The notes under the pieces are model-generated. The model ran no database searches. It saw nothing but the letters and a program-made list of their open reading frames with translations, and had not been told where the DNA came from. This document shows, in pieces, positions 1 to 4,892 of a DNA stretch of 6,301 bases. Location of the stretch: assembly GCA_903930485.1 (NCBI GenBank), contig CAIYYO010000021.1:1-6301 (forward strand), read 5' to 3'. Numbering within the stretch: position 1 is the stretch's first letter; every line of letters begins with the position of its first letter. The position numbers and the translations under genes were made by a program. The stretch comes from Methanobacteriota archaeon (lineage in GTDB: Archaea; Altiarchaeota; Altiarchaeia; IMC4; QMZM01).

Positions 1-1343
1 GTTCTGTGCCAGAGGCCTCCTCCGGTTACTGCATTAACCCCCTTCAGGGAGATTTCTCTTGCCTCTTCAAGGCTGCCAGCTATTCCTACGCAGGCAACAG
101 TCCGGGATCCCAAGGCATAGTTCTTGCCGTCGTCCCCCTGGTTCATGGAGCCTGGATATATCCTTAGGTTTCCGTTGTATTCCCTGGAGAGCTTGTATGC
201 TTTGGACAGGTCTATCGGCCCTCCTGCTTCTCCCTGTTTTACTGCTTCCGGGAACTGGGCTCCAAATCCTCCGTAGCTGGCAGGTACCTTGTATGTCAGG
301 ACGCTTGCTTTTTTGTCTACTCGCACCCTCTTTAAGCTTCCTTCTATCATGTCAAAGCAGACGTCCACATAATCGTCTTTCAAGGTCGTCATGATGTTTA
401 TGAACTCCGGATCTCCTCCGCGGCTGTTTATCTCCAGTATTTTCGAGCCTTCTTTAGAGTGCATGTAGGCCAGATACAGCGAAATCCCTCTGAGGCCGGG
501 CTCTTCATCGCCCTTGCAGATGTATTTGAATAGCTTGCGGGCTATCTCTTCTTCATTAGCCCTGTCCTGGGATGTCATGAAGGGAAGAAAATCGCCGACG
601 TCTTTATAGGAGCCCATGCCTCCGGTATTCGGACCGGCGTCGTCGTCGAACGCCCGCTTATAGTCTCGGACGTCCGGAAGCCCGATTAGCGTTCTCCCGT
701 CGCACAGGCACTGGAAACTCGATTCTTCGCCGTCGATCTTTTCCTCGACTATGACGGAATCTTTTCCGTAGATCGTCATGAAGTGGCTGTACAGGTCCTC
801 GAATGTATTGAAATGGTCGCCCCAGACCCCCACTCCTTTGCCGAATCCGGGAAGGTCCGGCTTTACTACGGCCTGATTGTTTAGCTCGGCAAGCCATTCT
901 CGAAGATCCTTTCTCATCTCCTCATCGCTGGAATAGTCTTTCTTCCGAAACACTTTGTAGCGTGGATTAGCCTCGGGAACGCACTCGGCCATGATCTCTC
1001 TCTGTCTGACCTTGCTTTCTTCGAGAGCGAATTCCTTGGTCGGGCAGACCATGGGTATCCCAGCCTCTTTCTCCATGACGTCGCGCAGGCCTTTTATTAT
1101 CGGAGCTTCCGAGTCGACGATGCCGAAGCTTATCGAGTCCTCATACTTTTTCGCGAACTCGACGGTCTTCTCGACCGAGAGGTCTGGGATAACGACGTGC
1201 TCTGTCGCCCTTTCAAGATTGAACGGATTCTTCTGCTTGTCCGCGATGTAGAGCTCCACTACGTAATCGCTGCGCGAGAATGCGTCGACCATCGCCGCCG
1301 CCCTTGAACCGTAGCTGACTACTAGTATCCCGATTTTTTCCAT
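1..1343 (-). CDS. purD: Phosphoribosylamine--glycine ligase (GAR synthetase), 3' end cut by window edge
   Basis: Cytosolic ATP-grasp ligase joining 5-phosphoribosylamine and glycine to give GAR, the second step of purine synthesis. I translated the whole frame: 447 codons read without a stop to the window edge. The start is ATG at 1343-1341 (MEKIGILVVSYGSRAAAM). The ATP-grasp region shows VVKPDLPGFGKGVG (K161), then EEKIDGEESSFQ, the PurD hallmark GPNTGGMGSY (residues 237-246), and the metal-binding ILEINSRGGDPEF (E304, D311). A C-terminal AIRS-type domain ends in LWHRT, which matches the FRTDI-like end of PurD, so probably only a few residues are missing (E. coli PurD has 429 aa). Oddity: the N-terminal GGREHA motif of ordinary PurD is replaced by YGSRAAAM, keeping Arg but losing Glu-His. 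It lies 40 bp downstream of the DUF4430-like gene on the same strand but has its own TATA-like box and no Shine-Dalgarno. The assignment to PurD is strong; the divergent N-terminus suggests a separate archaeal clade. Confidence 0.9.
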   Translation of the reverse strand, partial: MEKIGILVVSYGSRAAAMVDAFSRSDYVVELYIADKQKNPFNLERATEHVVIPDLSVEKTVEFAKKYEDSISFGIVDSEAPIIKGLRDVMEKEAGIPMVCPTKEFALEESKVRQREIMAECVPEANPRYKVFRKKDYSSDEEMRKDLREWLAELNNQAVVKPDLPGFGKGVGVWGDHFNTFEDLYSHFMTIYGKDSVIVEEKIDGEESSFQCLCDGRTLIGLPDVRDYKRAFDDDAGPNTGGMGSYKDVGDFLPFMTSQDRANEEEIARKLFKYICKGDEEPGLRGISLYLAYMHSKEGSKILEINSRGGDPEFINIMTTLKDDYVDVCFDMIEGSLKRVRVDKKASVLTYKVPASYGGFGAQFPEAVKQGEAGGPIDLSKAYKLSREYNGNLRIYPGSMNQGDDGKNYALGSRTVACVGIAGSLEEAREISLKGVNAVTGGGLWHR

Positions 1344-1366
1344 GTAAAGGATTTGTCTTTCCGGTT

Positions 1367-1375
1367 TTTATAATA
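1367..1375 (-). promoter_or_regulatory. TATA-like box of purD
   Basis: Read on the minus strand this is TATTATAAA, centred about 28 nt upstream of the purD ATG (1343). The intervening sequence has no purine-rich Shine-Dalgarno, so transcription would begin almost at the start codon (leaderless mRNA, common in archaea). It lies in the 40-bp gap after the stop codon of the upstream gene, so purD can be transcribed independently of the ECF operon. Inferred from spacing only. Confidence 0.5.
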
Positions 1376-1383
1376 TTTTTTCC

Positions 1384-1992
1384 CTAAGACCGTTTGACCA
1401 CCAGGAGATAGAAGCCGGATCCAAGAATCAGGAGCGCGAGAACTGTCAGTGAATTGCCGCTAGTGTATTCGACGGCCCAGCCGACCGGGTCTTTTTCCAA
1501 AGGGATCGTCGTTGACGCGATCGTCGTTGTGGGGCCGGGGCATATTTCGCTGAAACCGTAATTCTTCGGCTTTGTCCCATACTTGCCGTAAGCGAAACCG
1601 AGTACTTCTCCGTCGATGGCGCAGTAATGTGTCATGCAGTCTCCGCCGTCGAAACCAACCGAGGAGTAATCCCACAGAACCGCCATGTTTTCCTTGATAT
1701 AGAAATTCCAGTAGGTGTCCGGGTTACAGAAACAGTTCGACGACGGACAGCCCGTTCCGTTGATGGCGCACAGCCCGTGGCCGTATGCCCCAGGCGCGCC
1801 CCAGGAGACTTCGAGTCCCATGCCGTTCAGGATAAAGTAGCCGTCCGCGCTATCGTTGACGCTCAGGCATTTTGTGACCGAATGACCGTCCGGAAAATCG
1901 ACTGCGACGGCAACACGCACCGCCTGCACGCTGCACACAGAAAGGTATACGGCAAGGATGACGCAAAACAAATAAGCCAATGATCGGGCCAT
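1384..1992 (-). CDS. Secreted, Cys-rich, C-terminally anchored protein; DUF4430/transcobalamin-C-like, partner of the ECF S component
   Basis: A 202-aa surface protein. Residues 1-24 form a signal peptide (hydrophobic core, likely cleavage after SVQA). The outer domain covers about 25-150. A Thr/Pro linker (PTTTIASTTIP, 154-164) follows, then one membrane span at about 181-198 ending in KRS. The mature part has eight cysteines (42, 75, 82, 87, 89, 119, 124, 151), including CPSSNCFC, an even number suited to disulfides or metal binding. The pattern VAVDFPDG ... INGTGC ... CNPDTYWNFYI ... WDYSSVG ... DGEVLGFAYG resembles DUF4430, a fold related to the transcobalamin C-terminal domain, which in bacteria and archaea often sits beside cobalt or cobalamin transport genes. 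This is recalled from pattern, not a search. It starts 3 nt after the stop of the ECF S gene with no good Shine-Dalgarno, suggesting translational coupling. Likely role: capture of the substrate outside the membrane for the S component. A corrinoid is the favoured substrate, but that is inference. Confidence 0.6.
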   Translation of the reverse strand: MARSLAYLFCVILAVYLSVCSVQAVRVAVAVDFPDGHSVTKCLSVNDSADGYFILNGMGLEVSWGAPGAYGHGLCAINGTGCPSSNCFCNPDTYWNFYIKENMAVLWDYSSVGFDGGDCMTHYCAIDGEVLGFAYGKYGTKPKNYGFSEICPGPTTTIASTTIPLEKDPVGWAVEYTSGNSLTVLALLILGSGFYLLVVKRS

Positions 1993-1995
1993 TTC

Positions 1996-2589
1996 TTATA
2001 GCTCATACTTCACGTTTTTAAGTAAACCGCGGATTGAGAAGGTCTTTGCAGCCACCCCTGCCTTTAGGAGGAACGGAGCGAACAAGAACGCGAACACCGC
2101 ATTTGTAAGGTGCAGGACCGTGAAGGGAACCTGTGCGATGAGGGCTGTTCCGATGCCTGCCGGACCGTAGAACTGCAAGGCGAAACAGATGCATGTGACG
2201 AGGTCGTAAAAGATCGTCAGCCCGGCCGCAAGAATCGTCAGGTCGACCCTCTTCCAGTCTTTCTTGAACAGGCCGAGAAGGCCTGCCGCCGCGCCTACGA
2301 GCCCGTATGCGAGCGAAGTATAGATCGTCACGAGAGGCATCTGGAGGAGCCATGGAAAAGTCAGCCCGCCTGAAGACATGAGAATGTTGGACACGATCAT
2401 CGTAAGCGCGCCCATGAGAAAACCTGCTATTGGCCCGCCGGCCAGGCCCGCAGTCAGAGTGAAGAGCATCACGGGCTCGATGTTCGGAAGGGGTGCCATA
2501 AGCATCCTTAAAGCCGCGACGGTGATTATCCCACCCGAAAGGATCGGAACGTTTAGCTTAATGTCTTTCATTTTTTTCTTATCGTACAT
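1996..2589 (-). CDS. ECF transporter S component (substrate-binding membrane subunit), possibly for a corrinoid
   Basis: An integral membrane protein of 197 aa with about six hydrophobic segments, roughly at residues 15-33, 38-52, 53-71, 80-107, 116-140 and 147-176. The motif LPNIEP followed by LTAGLAGGPIAGFLMGALTM is typical of S components of energy-coupling factor vitamin transporters. These bind the vitamin and work with a shared EcfT membrane protein and EcfA ATPases, which are not in this window. Its cotranscribed neighbour is a DUF4430-like surface protein, which points toward cobalamin or cobinamide, but other S-component substrates remain possible. Start choice: in-frame GTG (2604), ATG (2589) and ATG (2571) are all open. 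I chose 2589 because TTATTTATTG on the minus strand (2620-2611) is centred about 27 nt upstream, the ideal spacing for a leaderless start. ATG 2571 is the alternative (191 aa). All transmembrane segments are present with any of these starts. Confidence 0.75.
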   Translation of the reverse strand: MYDKKKMKDIKLNVPILSGGIITVAALRMLMAPLPNIEPVMLFTLTAGLAGGPIAGFLMGALTMIVSNILMSSGGLTFPWLLQMPLVTIYTSLAYGLVGAAAGLLGLFKKDWKRVDLTILAAGLTIFYDLVTCICFALQFYGPAGIGTALIAQVPFTVLHLTNAVFAFLFAPFLLKAGVAAKTFSIRGLLKNVKYEL

Positions 2590-2621
2590 TATATACTTAT
2601 TCACCGTAAGACAATAAATAA
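2587..2621. promoter_or_regulatory. Interlocked divergent promoter region for the ECF operon and crcB
   Basis: Two TATA-like elements lie here. TTATATAC at 2589-2596 on the plus strand is suitably placed for crcB, giving a leader of roughly 15-20 nt that contains its GAAGGTG ribosome site. TTATTTATTG on the minus strand at 2620-2611 lies about 27 nt before ATG 2589 of the ECF gene. In this arrangement each start site falls within or beside the other promoter's TATA element. TTATATAC is also near-symmetric (minus strand GTATATAA) and might serve both directions. Inferred from sequence and spacing alone. Confidence 0.45.
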
Positions 2622-2623
2622 GG

Positions 2624-2630
2624 GAAGGTG
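2624..2630 (+). promoter_or_regulatory. Ribosome binding site of crcB (decides the start)
   Basis: GAAGGTG followed by 6 nt and then ATG 2637. The same seven bases with the same 6-nt spacer precede the ATG of the next gene (3008-3014). They complement the AUCACCUCC-type end of archaeal 16S rRNA. The match supports ATG 2637 over ATG 2634 or GTG 2628, which would overlap the site. Confidence 0.65.
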
Positions 2631-2636
2631 TGTATG

Positions 2637-3017
2637 ATGCAGCCGTGGCTCATAATAGGCGCGGGAGGATTCATAGGCGCGATACTCAGGTACGTGGTGG
2701 GAGGATTCATACAGAAAGGCATGGCAGCCTTCCCCTACGGCACCCTTGTCGTCAACTTCACAGGAAGCCTGGCCCTCGCGCTCATAATGTATTCCTCGGA
2801 TTACGGCGGCCTCTTCGACCAGGAATCCAGGCTGTTTCTCACCATCGGCGTACTGGGCGCATACACGACGATGTCCACGTTCAGCTACGAGTCCTTCAAG
2901 CTCTTCGAGCAGAACCAGTTCGCTCTCTTCGGGATAAACGTCGTCGGAACCGTCGCATCGACTATTTTGGCGATATATCTCGGGAAGATGATCGTCCTCT
3001 CGGTATTGAAGGTGTGA
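2637..3017 (+). CDS. crcB: Fluoride ion channel CrcB/Fluc
   Basis: A 126-aa, four-helix membrane protein of the Fluc family. These form dual-topology dimers that let fluoride leave the cell and keep cytoplasmic fluoride low. Visible family motifs are GGFIGAILRY (residues 10-19), GTLVVNFTGS (35-44, with the pore-lining Asn40) and GVLGAYTTMSTFSYE (71-85). The last carries the TTxST segment that forms the central Na+ site and pore-facing polar track, and the Phe of the fluoride-contacting box. Length is normal for a single-domain Fluc. The start at ATG 2637 is chosen from the GAAGGTG site 6 nt upstream; ATG 2634 is a near-equal alternative. It is followed after 3 nt by a DUF190 gene, a frequent crcB partner. 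No fluoride riboswitch fits in the short leader. Only one crcB copy is present, so a homodimer is expected. Confidence 0.95.
   Translation: MQPWLIIGAGGFIGAILRYVVGGFIQKGMAAFPYGTLVVNFTGSLALALIMYSSDYGGLFDQESRLFLTIGVLGAYTTMSTFSYESFKLFEQNQFALFGINVVGTVASTILAIYLGKMIVLSVLKV
3008..3014 (+). promoter_or_regulatory. Ribosome binding site of the DUF190 gene, inside the 3' end of crcB
   Basis: GAAGGTG lies in the last codons of crcB, 6 nt before ATG 3021. It is identical in sequence and spacing to the site in front of crcB; the shared stretch is nine bases, GAAGGTGTG. Confidence 0.65.
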
Positions 3018-3020
3018 ACA

Positions 3021-3365
3021 ATGGAAAAAGAATCTGAAGCAGTGCTTCTCCGCATCTACATAGGAGAATCCGACATGTTTAACGGTAAGCCACTGCACCA
3101 GTATCTCGTCGAGCTGTTCAGGAAGGAAGGCCTGGCCGGAGCGACGGTATTGCGGGCGATAAGCGGCTACGGCAAGACGAGCCGGCTGCATACGACCTCT
3201 ATACTCAGATTGTCCACCGACCTTCCGCTGCTTGTAGAGGTCGCGGACAAGAGGGAAAAGATCGACGCCATAAAACCGAAGCTCGAAGGCATCATCAAGG
3301 GGGGCCTGATAACCGAGGAGAGGATAAAGATAGTATACTATGAAGGCAAGAACGGCTCAGCCTAA
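3021..3365 (+). CDS. DUF190 family (PII-like) protein linked to crcB
   Basis: A small cytosolic protein of 114 aa covering a complete DUF190 domain (PF02641), which has a ferredoxin-like fold related to PII signalling proteins. Family landmarks run in order: LRIYIGESD (11-19), GKPLHQYLVELF (23-34), GLAGATVLRAISGYG (38-52), LHTTSILRLSTDLPLLVEV (57-75) and GGLITEERIKIV (94-105). It starts 3 nt after crcB and has its own GAAGGTG ribosome site, so the two are almost certainly cotranscribed. DUF190 genes recur beside crcB in bacteria and archaea, and a role in sensing or modulating fluoride export is commonly supposed. To my knowledge the biochemical function is not settled. The last 9 bp overlap the end of the convergent PEP carboxylase gene, leaving no room for a separate terminator. 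Confidence 0.93.
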   Translation: MEKESEAVLLRIYIGESDMFNGKPLHQYLVELFRKEGLAGATVLRAISGYGKTSRLHTTSILRLSTDLPLLVEVADKREKIDAIKPKLEGIIKGGLITEERIKIVYYEGKNGSA

Positions 3366-4817
3366 GAATTCCCTGATGCTCGCGGCCCGCAGGATCAGCT
3401 CCTCCCGTCCCTCTGTCTGGTTTTTCTGGATCGATTCGATGACCTGGTCGGTCAGTTTTTTGTGGTCCCTGTTTGTCTCGTAGTCTGTGTCCAGACTGTT
3501 TATTGCCTTTTTGACCTCTTTTGGCATATACGGCGTATCGGGGTTGTAGTATTCGAGGGCATCTGCCATGCAGGTCTCAAAGTTGATGTATGCTTCTTTT
3601 ACGAAACCTAGATCGCCTGCGTCCAGAGCGTTCAATCCAAGGGCCTCGGGAGGCAGGCCGACCGAGTACAGCGCCGCTGTGAATGCTATGACCCGGGGCA
3701 GTTTTACTTCGCCTATGTTCCTCGAATAGCCGAAAAGGCCGACGTGCAGCTTCCTTTTCCGTCTCTGCGGAACGTATCTTGCGACCTTATTTATGAGGGG
3801 TGCGAGCGACGTTATCTGTCTCTGGTATTCTTTACAGTACCTCCCGATGACCTCGAGACATTTTTCCTCGTCGACGGCATGCGGTTTGCCTGCGTTTCTT
3901 TCCTTCAGCTTCTTGATCGTCTCCCGTACCTTTTCAGGCGGGTTGTCGTACTTGAGCGCCGACTGCACCGTAAACGTATAGGCGCTTGGATACTCTTTCA
4001 ATACCTTGTTAACAGTCTTAGGCCGCAGGTCCCCCCTGAACGGCGCAGAGCCTACGCCGATGATCGGGTATATGCCGATGCCTATCTCTTTTGACATCTG
4101 ATGGATCCTCTGAAGGGCTATCTTGTTCAAAAGGACCGCGCTTACGAGGCCGTAGTTCATGGCAGGGTCGCTCCGGGCAAGGAATACCCGCTGGTATTCA
4201 AGGTCCTTGCCCTTGACGTACTCCCTGGTGATATTGTGGGCTTCGAGCATGTTGTCCATGTCCTCGAAGAGCGGTATGACGTTTATCCTGTCGGGCTTGA
4301 ATTCGCCTATCCATTCGGCTATGGTTATGTCCCCGGGCTTAAGCGGCTTGTTCTTCTTTCCGACTACGTAATCGGCGTAATACCTGTATATGCGGTCTAT
4401 CTCCCTTGAGGAGGTCGTCATCGGCAGTATGACCTCGTAGATCGGCGGGACATCGTCGCCATAGAATGTTTTTGCAGCATCGAACGACCTCGGGATGCTT
4501 TCCAGTGTCTCGAGCAGGACCTTGGCCTCGGTCTTCTCGATGGACGGGTTCGGTACCCTCAGAGTAAGGAACACGTCCTCTCCTAGGCGGTTTTCCCTGA
4601 AAAAAGGCCCGTATTTCGTGAGAAGCTTCTTCACGACGAAATCGTCCACTTCTTTGCCCTCGCAGTCCCACATCTGCTCGTCGCAGCCGAGGTGCGAGAG
4701 GGCGTAATAAGCCTCCTGTATCTCATCCTCTCCCCCGAGGACTGTGCTCTCGGCAAAGAAGGGCAGATTCACATTATCCGGATGCTGCGTGCTCATGCAG
4801 CGAGGGATCTTTGTCAT
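3357..4817 (-). CDS. ppcA: Archaeal-type phosphoenolpyruvate carboxylase
   Basis: A cytosolic enzyme that carboxylates PEP with bicarbonate to oxaloacetate, the anaplerotic entry to aspartate, glutamate and related amino acids. At 486 aa it has the length of the short archaeal PEPC family (PpcA), about half of bacterial and plant PEPC. Motifs seen: PRCMSTQHPDN (5-15), where the His is thought to match the catalytic His of the TAHPTE motif of long PEPC; VIPLFEDMDNM (180-190); ARSDPAMNYG (214-223), the counterpart of SDSxKxxG; and GSAPFRGDLRP (256-266). A conserved C-terminal GYSRNIGEVKLPR (363-375) follows. No frame break is seen. ATG 4817 gives the family's usual N-terminus and has no Shine-Dalgarno, consistent with a short or absent leader. 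It is divergent from the methionine synthase gene across 75 bp, and its 3' end overlaps the DUF190 gene by 9 bp. Confidence 0.96.
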   Translation of the reverse strand: MTKIPRCMSTQHPDNVNLPFFAESTVLGGEDEIQEAYYALSHLGCDEQMWDCEGKEVDDFVVKKLLTKYGPFFRENRLGEDVFLTLRVPNPSIEKTEAKVLLETLESIPRSFDAAKTFYGDDVPPIYEVILPMTTSSREIDRIYRYYADYVVGKKNKPLKPGDITIAEWIGEFKPDRINVIPLFEDMDNMLEAHNITREYVKGKDLEYQRVFLARSDPAMNYGLVSAVLLNKIALQRIHQMSKEIGIGIYPIIGVGSAPFRGDLRPKTVNKVLKEYPSAYTFTVQSALKYDNPPEKVRETIKKLKERNAGKPHAVDEEKCLEVIGRYCKEYQRQITSLAPLINKVARYVPQRRKRKLHVGLFGYSRNIGEVKLPRVIAFTAALYSVGLPPEALGLNALDAGDLGFVKEAYINFETCMADALEYYNPDTPYMPKEVKKAINSLDTDYETNRDHKKLTDQVIESIQKNQTEGREELILRAASIREFLG

Positions 4818-4835
4818 GTCGGGTACTTTAAAAAA

Positions 4836-4844
4836 TAAGTATTT
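4836..4844 (-). promoter_or_regulatory. Possible TATA-like box of PEP carboxylase gene
   Basis: On the minus strand AAATACTTA lies about 23 nt before ATG 4817, followed by a T-run. Its spacing would give a nearly leaderless mRNA. It overlaps the first copy of the 9-bp direct repeat. Weak match to the archaeal consensus, so tentative. Confidence 0.35.
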
Positions 4845-4868
4845 AGGAGATAATAGTGCTATTTAGGA
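4840..4868. repeat. 9-bp direct repeat, 20-bp period, in the divergent intergenic region
   Basis: TATTTAGGA occurs at 4840-4848 and again at 4860-4868, exactly 20 bp apart, close to two helical turns. The left copy overlaps the likely PEP carboxylase TATA region; the right copy lies 25-33 nt before the methionine synthase ATG. The copies could be paired operator sites for one regulator of both genes. The right copy could also act as a poor TATA box. The repeat itself is read directly; the role is inferred. Confidence 0.5.
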
Positions 4869-4892
4869 ACAGGCTGACTATTTTATAACTAT

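Noticed and set aside
59..394. 111-codon plus-strand open frame opposite purD
   Set aside because: It is antisense to the continuous, motif-rich purD frame, and its Leu/Ser/Arg/Cys-rich translation has no recognisable domain.
1344..1383. Transcription terminator between the DUF4430-like gene and purD
   Set aside because: The minus strand here is A-rich, not T-rich, and shows no hairpin; the sequence is better explained as the purD promoter.
1627..1983. 118-codon open frame on the plus strand opposite the DUF4430-like gene
   Set aside because: It is antisense to a gene with a clear signal peptide, domain and anchor; its Arg/His-rich translation resembles no family I know.
2590..2604. N-terminal extension of the ECF S component from GTG 2604
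   Set aside because: It would begin upstream of the expected transcript start, crosses a TATA-like element and has no ribosome site; ATG 2589 or 2571 fits better.
2602..2636. Fluoride riboswitch upstream of crcB
   Set aside because: The leader from the likely start site to the ATG is too short for the crcB aptamer, and I see none of its conserved GATG/CTCC-like blocks.
2601..3191. 196-codon open frame on the minus strand opposite crcB and DUF190
   Set aside because: It lies antisense to two genes with strong family motifs, and its composition (His, Glu and Tyr rich) is typical of an antisense shadow.
4881..4889. TTTTATAAC as the TATA box of the methionine synthase gene
   Set aside because: It is only a few bases before ATG 4893, so transcription would begin inside the conserved N-terminal DDIGS region, where no other start codon exists.
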